From contig CM060733.1 of assembly GCA_030704615.1 (NCBI GenBank), positions 73,408,001 through 73,472,000 of the forward strand: a DNA stretch of 64,000 nucleotides, read 5' to 3'. This DNA comes from Takakia lepidozioides (lineage: Eukaryota > Streptophyta > Takakiopsida > Takakiales > Takakiaceae). The notes below the pieces were generated by a model. The model was not told the origin of the DNA. It saw only the letters and a program-made list of their open reading frames with translations, and ran no database searches. Positions 46,863 through 58,119 of this stretch are shown piece after piece. Position numbers and translations under genes: made by a program. How positions within the stretch are numbered: position 1 is the stretch's first letter; each line of letters starts with the position of its first letter.

Positions 46863-48851
46863 TCATGCAGCAGTACTAGCCGCTCCATACATGGGCGCCA
46901 TGGTGTGGTGGTGTGTGTTGCTATGCTCTTTTTCCTCCTGTGGCTCTTCACTACTTTCTGATGCCCACAAAAAGGATGCGTACGCTGCCAACACAAAGCT
47001 GCACATTTCAAGCAGCAGAAAAGTGTCAATTTCAATTTGAACTTAATATGCTGGAGGCATCTGAAATGTGCAACACTCAGATGAAGATTCCTAACCACTA
47101 ATACACTAGATCCCACCTGTAATGACAGGAGTGCAAAACAGAGATCAGTAGCCCTGACATAACGTATAACCGTGAGTCCTCACAGACTAGCTCGGCTGCT
47201 TCAACACTTCACTGGCGAGAAGTGATCCATGAATACAAATCCGACAACAGAAACAAAGACAGACATAAATCTCACTACAGAAAGGTGGTGAAAGCTGAAG
47301 GAAAAGAAGTACCAGTCATCAGGGGAAGCTTGCAATGCCCGCTCGAAGTAACTTCCTGCACGATCCAGGTCACGATGCACATCCCATAGCAATTTTGCAT
47401 ACTGTGCAAGCACCTCCCCATCACCAGGACTTGCCAGGATTGCTCTCTCGTAGTACTCTTCAGCCCTGGGGCTGTCATGCTGTACCTACAACAATGAAGA
47501 GGCAACCAAATAGAGCGGTTGGCAAGGACTGCGGTGGTACAAAACACTTCAGAACTTGCATTCAAAGCTACCCATGTTCAAAACTCCAAACTTTGTTTAA
47601 GAAAGAATCTACCCCTCATAACACCATGGGAAACCCCAACAACTCACATTCCCAATGTCATACCTCATGCAGGAACCGAGCATAGTTCCTTAGCAGTAGT
47701 GGATGCCCAGGATCCACTTCGAGCATCCGCCGATAGTAGCTATCAGTGCCAAACCCATCACCCCAGCCGGCCCCGCTGCCACTGCCGCCACCTCCCCCGG
47801 GAGTCCGACTTCCTCCACCACCTCCAATGCCCGAACTGCCCCCAATGAACATGGGGCCTAAGTCTGATTCAGATACAGGTCTACAGCCTCTAGAATTGCA
47901 AACAACAGCTACACCATTGGCTCCTACAGCCATACCTTCATCTTGAACCATAACTTTGTCGTGCTCCTGCCTCCTGGCCCCAGATGCAGTCACTGTTCCA
48001 GCATCCTGAAAATCCCCTACTTTGTGAGTTGCAGAGATATCGTCATGTTCAGCAGTCTCGAGAGAAAAGCTCTCTTCAAGATACTTGCAGACCATACTCT
48101 CGTCAATGAGGGGCCTTACGAGTTCCTTGCTGAGTAAGCGACGGGGTTCCCCACTCCTTGCTGACATCATGTGGTCAACCTGAGGATTCACAAATCCGCC
48201 ATTTGGCTCTGACAATCGCATTGCCCCCATTGATGATTCGCATTCATTCACCGTGTACACTGACACAGCGTCAGGCTCAAGTGCCCTCTCAGTCGCCTGT
48301 TCTTCTGATGCGGAAGCCTCAAGCACCCCTGCTAGTGCAAAATCGATTTCAGATCCGAAACTGGACCCAGAGCCTCCCGAGGTAATGACACTCAGAGAAG
48401 AATGCCTAACGAGAGAGGCTCTCCTCGACCGCTGCCTCCTTCCAGTGCTAGGATTCTCTCCGTCATTCCCATCGTTACTCTTCCCATTCTTTCCTGAACT
48501 AAGAAGGGAACCTGCTGCTGTGAAACTTGCTGAGAACGAAGACGTCCGACCCAGACTCTGAAGATCGCCCTCCGACTGGACTCGGCGAAAACTGGGCCAT
48601 GGAACAAAATCTCCGTCGAAGTTCCAATCCCCTCCATCCAAGGAACACACGTCATCTGTTTGATGTGAAGTTGCTGCAGAAGCTAATCCTGAGTACGAGG
48701 AATATCCAACACCTGGGAACGCTAGTTGCCTCGAATTGTATGGATGAATTGGCGAGTGCACATCAAATTCCAGCTCCTTCACTGGCTCGGAATGCGTAAC
48801 TGGTGGGATCAAAGACCCCAGCACCGGAGTGGAGGAGCTTCTTAGCAGCAT
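46863..48851 (-). CDS. TPR-like superfamily protein (intact, three exons)
   Basis: Coding exons are 48,851-47,664, 47,485-47,313 and 46,998-46,863, joined at CAT GAG|gtatga, ttgtag|GTACAG, GACTG|gtactt and tgtgcag|CTTTG. The joined frame is open for 498 codons and ends TGA. The start MLLRSSSTPVLGSL matches the N-terminus of a plant TPR family (the Arabidopsis At1g80130 type). The middle is Ser/Gly-rich and disordered. The C-terminal 125 residues hold TPR helices: SYYRRMLEVDPGHPLLLRNY, AEEYYERAILASPGDGEVLA, AGSYFERALQASPDD and VLAAYASFLWASES. The tail is acidic then His-rich. TPRs bind protein partners; the exact role is unknown. It is the only gene here with no lesion. Confidence 0.93.
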
Positions 48852-50120
48852 TCGCGCAAACGTTTTCTCTGCGAGATTCTAGGAGAGAGGATGGATAAAG
48901 AGAGCCCACAGAGATGGAGGGCGCCGCAGACTCAGAAGGGATTACCACAACCAGGGCCTACGTCGAGACGCGGATACTCAACCCACAAGGTTCAGCAAAC
49001 CATTTCACCCACCTTTCCTGCGTTCCTAAAATCTTTGCACCTACAAAAAGACTAATTTTCCCTGGTGATACCACCACCCTCACCGCCTCGATTGCTTTTG
49101 GAGCCCACCCAAGTGAACGCTACTTGTATCTCATTAAAACCGACGGGATGTTTAAGAAGATCTTGGGATTTTCAGAGCAGGGACAGAAGCCAAAGGACTG
49201 ATAGATCCTTCCCAGGAGATAGAAGGCGACGGGAGGCGCGCCCGAGGTTGCAAAGCGTTTAGTCCACGAAGGGCATTCCCCGACTTCTAAAGCCAACCTG
49301 CCGAACAGAAAACCACTTGAAGACAATATGAGATGATGCAATATGCGTGGAACGTCAACAGACTTCAACAATCTGGACCAGAAGCAAAGACAGAGGGAGA
49401 CATGGGAAGGCTATACAATCCGTAGTTCAAGGGCCAGGGAACAGACCGAGATTGTCGAAATTGCACAGCAGTATATAAGAACCTTCGCAAGGCGAATCCG
49501 TGGAGATGAAAGCAGGAGTCGGAGCAATCAGATGAAGAACCCACCTCAGCGATGCGAGTCTCTCTCTTAGATTTACAACACAAAAATCCTTCGGCCTAAC
49601 CCCACCCTACGCAACGCAACCCAACCCAACAACTGAACAACTCGGGATTTCACCTCAGTAAATACTAAAAACACGGCAGCCTTGTCTCCCGAACCGAGAA
49701 AATCGACCTGCGCAGCCGATTCTCGCTGCCGGCGCGCAGAGAAGGGACGGCTGTGCAGCACCGCGCGCCCCCCCGCGCCCCTTCATTGGCTATCGCTCTT
49801 GGGACCCCGATCAGGACCTCGTGACAGAATGCCACGTTCGCCACTTTTTCTAATGGACCCTAGGGCTCACTGCTCCTGCACCGTCCATTCGGCGCCTTCT
49901 CTCTGGATGAGACGGTCGTCACGCTGGCCACTGGTGGACAGCGGTTTTAGTGTGAATCTCTGGTGACCGGTTCAGCCTGTTTTTGCCCCCATTTCATTGC
50001 TAATATCCTCCATCAACAACACCCGCGTCATTCATCCACTCAGCAGTAGTGCGCGGTTACAAGGTTGACCGTTGGTGGGTGGAATAGACGACCGTGCTTT
50101 ACTTTACACTTGTACTACCA
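48852..50120. other. Promoter-side flank of the TPR gene
   Basis: No supported coding sequence. A short CT-rich stretch and an ATG-proximal 5' UTR are expected here. A 95-codon plus-strand frame from 48,914 and a GC-rich patch at 49,680-49,900 (with c-rich cgcgcccccccgcgcccc) are the only notable points. Confidence 0.35.
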
Positions 50121-50124
50121 ACTA

Positions 50125-50645
50125 TCTTATTACCCCAGTCCAAACCAGTGTTGTTCTGGTATCAGTCTTAGGACATACCAGACTGGTCCTGGTACCAGAC
50201 GTATCACAAAAAAATTATACCAGTCTGGTCTATATAATGGTGGATGTATAATTCTCTACATACTGGTATGAGTATGAGTATCATGACCACAATATCAGCT
50301 GGTACGAGATATCAATTCTGGTATCATTCCAAAGCCAGCTTGAATTACAAGTTTATCACTAGCAAGTATCAAGTGAAAAAATAAAATAAAGAAATAAAGA
50401 AATAAATATACATAAGTACAAGTATGTAGGCATATATACACATAAATTAATATAATATACATACCAGAGTAAATGAGGAAGACGGCGGGGAAGTACTGGT
50501 ATTGAGGCTGGTATGAAAAAACTGATACCAGCCGGGTCTGGTATATGACCCAGTATTCTCCCAAATGATACCAGACTGGTCTGGTATCTAATACCAACGC
50601 ATATACCAGTATTTTATACCAGTCCTTCACCTATATACCAGACCA
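50125..50645. repeat. ACCAG/CTGGT palindrome field
   Basis: There are about twenty words ACCAG, CTGGT and TACCAGACTGGTCTGGTA in both orientations. A near-perfect palindrome, ATACCAGACTGGTCTGGTAT, lies at about 50,571-50,592. The words are split into two groups by an AT-rich middle (50,370-50,460). Confidence 0.88.
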
Positions 50646-52578
50646 ACACTGGTCCAAACAACCGGACGCAGCAGGCGGTCGCAGGTCATATTCGACGGGC
50701 TGCAGCCGGTGGATAGCCGAAAAATCGGAGCCGTTGGCCGCAGACGCGGCTTCAGAATCGCGAGAGCCACGGAGGCTCGTGATTGGGTGGCGGCAAAAGC
50801 TCGCCAGCTGGCTTCTTCCCAGTAGCTGGCCGTCTGTATCTTCCAGATGGACGCATCCAACGATATTGATGAAAGTTCTTATTAGCTTTCCACAGCAGGC
50901 GTCGCCAAAGTGGGCGATTGATGGTGGGATTTTACAGGTTGGATTTGTGCGGTCTGCTTCCCACACTTTGCATATAAATATAATGGTCCAGGGTGGCGAA
51001 ACCGGCGGCACAAAGGAATGCGCTTTAGGCGAGGAGCCACGCTTCACACGTGGGGAGGGTGTGGGCGCTGGCGGCCCGTCTCGATTCTTGTGCGGGGCTG
51101 CAGGCCTGATGGCGCGTTCTTGTGCTGCTGCGCTGGGCTGGTCATCACAGATCAAAGCGGGGCAGTGGTGGGCCAGATCCTCAGACGTTTGGAGACCCAA
51201 TCCAGAGTCGCGAACAAGGGGGGCATCCAACGTTTGTCTGTTTGTGAGGATATTTTGCAAGTGGTGCACAATCGTTTCACTACATCTCGCTTGCTTTTGT
51301 GCACATGGAGGAGCAGCCATTCTTTTAGTGGCGAATAATCGCCAGATTTCGACCTCAAAAAATAAAATCGAATATTCTGTCGCAAATCCACTGTTTTTTC
51401 ATGGATGAAATCGTCAAATTTCTCCAAATAAAAAATAAATTATGGATGAATTCGCCAAATATGGATGATGGCACATATGTGGATGAATTACAGTGGATGA
51501 ACAGAATAAATGGCTATTTCCTGCAAAACTCTGTAGCCACTCGTGCTATTTTCCAAATTTCTTAAGAAAAACACTGTGGAAGGAGGCGATGGCGAGGGGA
51601 ACTTGAGCATCTTCAACGCTTACGTACTTTGTCGATTTCATCCCACCACCCTACACTGTGTGGCTATTGTCCGTTCCTATCTGTCTCACCATTATCACTG
51701 TCGTCGAACAGTGTTGCTCGGTGATGATAAAGGACTTGGTGCAATGGATGGCTCTCTCTCTCTCTCTTTGTGTGGTATGTAGTGTTTTTGAGGTCATGAA
51801 GATTGGTCTGACCAAGTGATTCTTGGGGCCCACCTTACCCCACTGCTCCTCACGAGTCACCAATTCGGATTTTTATGGAATCAGCCGCTTCTCTCCCGTC
51901 CATTGGCCCTCGACCTGCGCGTAGACCACAAGTCCTTGGTTGGAGTGAACTGCAATCAATCATCCTGGACAAATTGGACAGGCGGAGATCTAAACCAGTA
52001 CAGTCTGCTATAATACTAGTTAGCCATAGGGAGTAAGCCTTAAGGAAAAACTAACTATTCTGGAGGTTACCACTTTAACAGCGATATACTAGGGAGGGTG
52101 ATCTCAAAGCAAAATCCATATTATATGCAACATCTAGAGATGGAATCACGACACAGGATGCAAACCATGACATAATAAATTAATAGAAGTAGAGGTAATG
52201 ATGAATAAGCCCCCTAGGTACTTGTAAGTAGTAAGTAGTGAAAATAGATAGTAAGATGCATGGGAAGAGAGCCGGGCTCGCTTTATATACCCTCACGGGG
52301 TGGTGGGACCCTTCTAGAAGACCGCCTACCCTGAAGCGGTGGGACCTTCTAAAAGGCTGCCCTGACACACACATCACTCCTAGAAACCACCACGCCTGAC
52401 CCCAATCTAACGATGAACCATAACCTATTTAATAGGTCTTACCTTCCTGCCTTCCCCCCCACCTTACATGACAGTTATTAATTGAACTCCTGCCTCTTCA
52501 TAATTCCTGGACCACTCTCTAATCCTCACACCCCCTTTCAAACCTGGCCCCTTATTGGCAGTTTCTAGGTTGATGAAG
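50646..52578. other. No gene I can identify
   Basis: Two overlapping long open frames (plus 50,734-51,408; minus 51,320-50,631) mirror each other in a GC-richer patch and show no motif I know. A (CT)n microsatellite lies at about 51,750-51,768. The rest looks like unique or decayed DNA. Confidence 0.35.
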
Positions 52579-52912
52579 GCTTCTCCCAATTTCCTAGGGA
52601 GTGATTGCTATACCGTCAGATCGACTCTCATGAAACTCTTGCGAAATTTACGTGAGAACCTGTCCAGCTTTGTTGGAAATAGAAGGAACATGAGTCAAGT
52701 TCGTTCTACTTTCCGCAGATGTCTTTTTCTTGATGGTTGAGGCATGCTTCTCCCAATTTCCTAGGGAGTGATTGCTATACCGTCAGATCGACTCTCATGA
52801 AACTTTTGCGAAATCTACGTGAGAACCTGTGCAGCTTTGTTAGAAATAGAAAGAACATGAGTGAAATTCGTTCTACTTTCCGCAGATGTCTTTTTCTTGA
52901 TGGTTCAGGCAT
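52579..52912. repeat. 167-bp tandem duplication
   Basis: The segment from gcttctcccaatttcctagg recurs at 52,746, 167 bp downstream, with about eight differences. Both units keep an open frame across most of their length (SPNFLGSDCYTVRSTLMKLL then RNLREN), but I do not recognise the peptide. Confidence 0.9.
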
Positions 52913-53469
52913 CTGTTTCTTGTTTGCCGAGCTCGTGGTAGGTATGGATGGCTAAATTCTCCGGAACTCCTGCAGTAATACCAAGCACCCGTGCTACAGT
53001 CATCAGAACAATTACCACTGCAGGTTGTCTTGCGGTGTTTTGTCATCAAATTTGTAGTAGGTGTAATAATAAGGCTGTGAAGGCAGCAGATTCTAAACCA
53101 TCCACACATTTAATGCATGTTGTATTGTGTGCCATGTCAGTGAACTACAGTCTGCCCTGGATAAATGTTAACAGTCGGGAGTAGGAAAAAAAATTACTTT
53201 TAGATAAGGTTAACACATTAACAGTTATGAAGGGTTTTTGTTTTGTTTTTTTCTTAGCAGAAGAGGGACGGAGGCCTCAAGCTTTATAGATATGGACAAA
53301 ATGTCCAAGAAGTACAAGGGGAAAAAATAACCTCTACCAGGGGTGCCATGGAGGCTGATTGAGGAAGACAAATGTTTCGTGACCAAACATGAAATGGAGG
53401 GGGGAGCAAAGAACCAGGGTCTAGAATCTGCCAACGGTAGATTGCAAAGAAGCTGGGGCCTGGAACTAG

Positions 53470-53960
53470 AAAACAGAACTGGAGTCAGACAAGCTTATAG
53501 GAAAGCTTGCACGGTGGGCACTTATGCTTCAAGAGTACGACTTCCAGGTGGTGCATCGAGCCAGTATAGTTAATCGGGATGCAGATGGATTGAGTCGTAA
53601 CACATGCACGAGCGAGCATGATGATACTGGAGCTCTGTGGCATGGTGCCAGGATGGCATGCATCCGCTTTTTTGTGCATTCTAGCAATAGGAGCTCAAGC
53701 TGGTCTATCCAATGGGATTGGTCATGTAGATAGTGTGCAGCATGACGATCCAGATATCAGTGAGGAGCTTGGTGGTGCTAAGGATGTGCATGAAGATGCA
53801 GCAGTGTTGGCCTACCTTCGTACTGGAGAGACAGCAACCAGTGTGACTGCTAAGGAGAGAAATCGGATCCTACAATGAGCCAAGAGGTTCAAGTGGAAGG
53901 GGACTCACTTACTCCGGGTATGGGAGGATGAACGAGTGAGGATTGTGCCTCATCCAACCT
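53470..53960 (+). pseudogene. Ty3/gypsy RNase H-integrase linker fragment
   Basis: The frame reads GKLARWALMLQEYDFQVVHR then NRDADGLSRNT (end of RNase H). A shifted frame then reads VLAYLRTG and RNRILQ, a TGA, and AKRFKWKGTHLLRVWEDERV with RIVPHP (N-terminal integrase linker). At least two frame changes. A different lineage from the gypsy element at 20-23 kb. Confidence 0.75.
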
Positions 53961-54379
53961 GAGAAGGCCTAAAATCAGAAAAAGTCCACAAATTGAAGCA
54001 GACTTAAGTAACCGGAAGAAAACCCACTGTAGCAGATCAACCCGAGAGGCGGGAGCTAACACGAAGTTGCACAGGGCAAACCCAAGAAGCAGCCCACTAA
54101 TTCAAGCTACCAAAAGATAGCGCTTTAGCCTTGTCCTTCTTGAAAGATTTCTTGTGTCTCCAATTAACTTCTGGCTCGTCCTCAGCCATATGGGAGCGCA
54201 TGGAGCTAAGCGAGCTGTCACTCCGGTGGATGTTGTCATTCCAATGAACCCTTGATTCCGACAATCTAGTGCAGATCCGTCCTCATCTGCCCTAAGATTG
54301 GTCGAAGTCTTGTTCAGGAGCTTAAGACGCCTCCTTTCCCTGCATCTGCATGCCTTGCGGGCCTTAGATATGATATCTG

Positions 54380-54800
54380 AGTGAATCACAAAAAGACAGA
54401 CCTAATAGAGAAAGGCTTACCCGAGTAGACCAGACCACATCTGGCCTTCCACAAATTCCACATAACGTGAGCCCTGAGTGGCCCAGACCAGGCATTTAGA
54501 CCACACCCCTCCACCGTGAAAATTTAGTGCAGCACAGCTGAAGCATTTCTAGGCACTGGATTCCAGAAGTCATAAAAAATGAAGGACTCTAGACCAGAGG
54601 TAAATTGCCAATGGACAAGAAATAAACCAGTGCCCCAAGGATTATGGGATCCCACACAGTCCTGCAGGAAATGCAGTCAAGGGGTGAGTCAGGAAAACAA
54701 ATCTTGAGCGGGAGAATTTGATTAACAGAGAGAAGACTCCGGCCGAAGCCGACGTAACCAAGAGCCACTTCGCCTTGCGGCTACTGCCCCCTGTCGGGGG
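54380..54800 (-). pseudogene. LINE-type reverse transcriptase 3' region (zinc-binding) fragment
   Basis: The minus strand, with stops, encodes GPLRAHVMWNLWKARCGLVY, close to the LW-x-IWKARN-x-VF signature at the end of plant LINE polyproteins. A Cys-containing stretch precedes it. Short and decayed. Confidence 0.45.
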
Positions 54801-54853
54801 TGGGCCCTATCTAAAAGTCAGGTGACCGGTTGGTCACCTAGTAACCAGGGTAT

Positions 54854-55324
54854 GTGTACAGTTGTGGTGCTAGAAAGAGAATGAGGGGTACCAACCCACC
54901 CCTAGCACTCACAACCCGTCATGCCAACCCCGATAATCCCAACGCCTTCATCATCAAAGCCATCCTCGGAATTAAAACTCAAACATCCCTCGACTCATTT
55001 GGAGTCACATGCGTGGATACATATTGCTACTGCAAATGGGCTGGCTTCCCGTCAGAAGACAACTCACGGCCAATTAAAGACGACCTTTTTGGGTCGCATG
55101 ATGATTGCGACGTCCCTGCCCATAACCTCAACCTTCTCACTACATTCCACAAGAGTACCAACACTAACTACCTCACACAGATTCACCCACAATATGTCTC
55201 ACAAACCCAGCCCATGGATGCCCGCCACATACACAACCCGCTAACTGCCCCCAATGTACATATATGCATCACCAAATGCAACCCCGATAAAGTGGAGATG
55301 TCGAACTTGGGACAACAGTCATAA
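54854..55324 (+). CDS. Small ORF with chromodomain-like motif
   Basis: A 156-codon open frame. Residues about 30-75 read AFIIKAILGIK then YCYCKWAGFPSEDNSRPIKD, which resembles a chromodomain (Y-x-x-KW-x-G-[FY]-x-x-E-[DN]-N-[ST]-W-E-P). The aromatic Trp before E-P is replaced by Arg. The rest is low-complexity. The composition is A- and C-rich, as in the Pif1/Ulp1 remnant 10 kb away. Chromodomains tether integrases of some transposons to chromatin. No start context or neighbour supports a working gene. Confidence 0.4.
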   Translation: MYSCGARKRMRGTNPPLALTTRHANPDNPNAFIIKAILGIKTQTSLDSFGVTCVDTYCYCKWAGFPSEDNSRPIKDDLFGSHDDCDVPAHNLNLLTTFHKSTNTNYLTQIHPQYVSQTQPMDARHIHNPLTAPNVHICITKCNPDKVEMSNLGQQS

Positions 55325-55970
55325 TTCTCCTATACTTCTGGAGTGACAATGTTTGGCATTTTTTCGTAGGCTAATATTAAAAAAATGCAGCAACTGTGAT
55401 TGACAGGAGGTCTCCCGTGTTGCTCGTGAAACTGTAGAAAACTAGGATTTCAACTCATATTAGGGATGTGATCAGGGTATGGATTCTCTGGGAACAACAA
55501 TATTTACTAAACATCTACTACAATAAACTTAATAAAATCATTTGAATTTGTTTTCATATTGAATTTTTATTCAATTTAAATCAATCAATCAATCAATATA
55601 TATGTTATTCCTGGACTTTTGAAAGTCTAGATTTACTTAAAATCCAGTTTAATGAGCTTGTTTTGAGGGCTATCGAAGTTTCGTCGACGTGGTGGCGCCC
55701 ATGTAGAAGGCGGAAGGGTTTAGATTTGTTTAGACTTGCTTAATGTGAGACAGTGTGTTCGATCAATAAAACAACACATCGTGCCCTCACTTCTGTGTAC
55801 TGTGCATCTCCAGTTTCATTGTATTCTATGCACTGCTCTTTTTGGCCCACTGTTCAGAATTTGTGGTGTCATTTGTACAATGTCTCTCTCCACATCAATC
55901 ACCAAAAGAGCGATATCAGAGTCATCAGGTCGAGGAAATGCGTCTTTGCATAAACGGAAAGATGTACATG
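55325..55970. other. No gene seen
   Basis: AT-rich. Contains a short (AATC)n microsatellite at about 55,575-55,600. Confidence 0.4.
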
Positions 55971-55974
55971 CCCA

Positions 55975-56470
55975 AGTTGGGAAATACGGCACCGCATTTC
56001 CTTTGGTTCCCATGCATTTATGTCCGGTAGCTTCAACTCTGCTGTGCAGGTCGCAACGGAAATGCGGCGCCGCACTCCAGTCTCCACAACGGAAATGCCT
56101 GCGTTGACATGGCATTTCCATACTTCGAATTGGAAATACGGCACCGCATTTCCATATTGGACATGAAAATGTGGCACAGCATTTCCATATTCGACATGGA
56201 AATTCCCTATTGGACATAGAAATGCGGCACCGCATTTCCGTTCCTCGCAAGGGAATGTGGTGCCGCATTTCCATGCAAGGGGCAGGAAATGGACAAATTT
56301 CCATGTCCAAAATGGAAATGCGGCATCGCATTTATGTTCGGCCCTGCGATTTGCGATGTCTGCCACAGTACAATGCCGCTTATGGAAATGTGATGCCGCA
56401 TTTCCGTTTTTTCGTTCTGAGATGGAAATGCGGCACCGCATTTTCGGTTTCAGGATGGAGGTGGTTGCAG
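55975..56470. repeat. Palindrome cluster, AAATGCGGCACCGCATTT type (left part)
   Basis: About ten inverted repeats GGAAATGCGGC/GCCGCATTTCC with centre CGGCACCG or CGGCGCCG occur at 30-60-bp spacing. The cluster lies just beyond the 3' end of ParB-like copy 3. Confidence 0.92.
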
Positions 56471-56577
56471 AGGTGGTGTCATTTAGAAGCACAGGGGTGA
56501 GGCGACCTCAACTGCAAAAAAAAATCCTTTATATATTCAGGAAGAGAATTAAAATGTACAAAGAGTTATTTAAATTT

Positions 56578-58076
56578 CTATCCATCTTGGAAATCATCAT
56601 CACTCTCCTCATCTTGTCCTTGACTGTCCTGCTCCCCTTCCACCCCCTCATCTTCTTTGTCATGTCCAGCGGACGGATCGTTGGCTAAGCTTTTGAAGAT
56701 CCCATCTTCCCCTTGAGGAACTGACCATCTGACCTCCGTTGGGTCGTCGTCCTCCTTGTCTGTATCTCTCTCTTCCATGGAATCACATACATACTTCCGC
56801 ACGCGTTAGTACAGGGTTTGAACAATGTATTCGCAGAGTGCAACCCAAAACACAAAGTGCGAATGCGGTGCCGTATTTCCCAGGCACACCTCATATCCTA
56901 GGTTTTGCATACAACATTGGCTGTGGTTTACCTGTAAACAATTCGCATTGCTGCTTTTCCCGCCCCCTCTTGATATGTGAGCTCCACGCTCCTTCTTGCT
57001 GTCTGCAGCTCCCTGGCGAAGAAGGAGTCATTGTACGCATATCTGAAACGTGTCACATAGTCTTCCAATGTCTGTGTTCCATCCCATTTTACGTACAAGT
57101 CGAACGAGTTTGTATGGAGGCCCGCTTGCTCATTTACATTCGTCATTACCTGCGTTTACAACATCCATTGTCATTGACCCGTTCGTGGAATTCATGCCAG
57201 CAAAGGAAATGGAGGGAAGTACCTTGAATTACTTGGAACCACCAAGTCATGCGGTTGAGCCAGACATCCACGGCAGGGTCAGAAACTTCGAGTGGAAAAG
57301 ACCACATGGTCCTTATACTCTCCGATGCATTCCAAATTGACAGCCACCTTGTCTGCCATTTCCGATCCAATGTCAGGACATGAAGTCAGTCGCTATTTCT
57401 AAAAAAGAAATTCAGTCCAGTGCAACCTCACCTTCTCTTTCGAATCCACACATGCCGTTGAGAGGTGATGCAGTGTCCGGTGTCATCTAAGTCCAAGTGC
57501 AATCTCCTATGTCGAGGCCCAAATGCGACCTCTAGTAGCTTGTGTCTCTCCAACTGCATGGTCGGCTGCATGGCCCGAGAATAATGTTTGCAATCTCGGG
57601 GATGAAGTCCTTTCCGAGAGCCAGATCTACAATGGCCACCAGCTTCACAAGCTTTGACTTGTATTTGGTTTTGGACTTCACCCCGGCTTCCTTCAAGTGG
57701 TCCGTCAAAGCCTGCAATGTTTTGGACTGACCCTCACTTTCCATGAAGAAGCGTTTGGCATGGGCCAAATCCAGCTTGATGTTTGATTGCAAAGAACAAT
57801 ATGCAGAAGCATTACATTCAATACATGTGGACAGATGACTGGAAATTGGGGAAGGATCAGGCGAGGAAAATGGGAGGACGATGTACTTTGTATACCACCT
57901 CTACCATTCCATCCATAGTGAGCCGATACCATGTCCGGTCTGTTTTAGCCATGGCTTTTTGTATGAGCTCGGGATCCAAGAGTTCGGTGAACATGTGTGG
58001 GTCAGTGAGACCAGTTTTCCTCACCCTGTACAACATATGTGCCATATAGGTATGCACGTATGCATTTTCAGTGACC
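56578..58076 (-). pseudogene. ParB-like/DNA methyltransferase family, copy 3 (truncated; methyltransferase exons missing)
   Basis: Exons matching copy 2 are: 58,076-57,887 (acceptor cttgcag; VTENAYVHTYMAHMLYRV, DRTWYRLTMDGMVEVVYK; donor gtacat); about 57,780-57,440 (LDLAHAKRFFMESEG, with the acceptor AG lost); about 57,350-57,225 (TRWLSIWNASESIRTMWSFP, MTWWFQ); about 57,147-56,933 (TLEDYVTRFRYAYND, AAMRIVYR); and the last exon, about 56,810-56,578 (EVRWSVPQGEDGIFKSLAN then an acidic tail and TAG). The ParB-like exon (upstream) and all methyltransferase exons are absent. Only about 130 bp, including one palindrome-like AATGCGGTGCCGTATTTCCC, separates MRIVYR from the last exon. Upstream lies the AAATGCGGC palindrome field. 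A frameshift lies near 57,600. Confidence 0.72.
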
Positions 58077-58119
58077 CTGCAAGGCCCACTCTCCAATTCA
58101 GTCCACTGAACGGTGGAAA

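Noticed and set aside
48914-49201. 95-codon plus-strand frame starting MEGAADSEG upstream of the TPR gene
   Set aside because: No motif, no splice support and it overlaps the probable 5' UTR/promoter of the TPR gene; kept only as a possibility.
50631-51408. Two long overlapping frames (229 and 224 codons) on opposite strands
   Set aside because: They mirror each other in GC-rich DNA and neither shows a recognisable domain.
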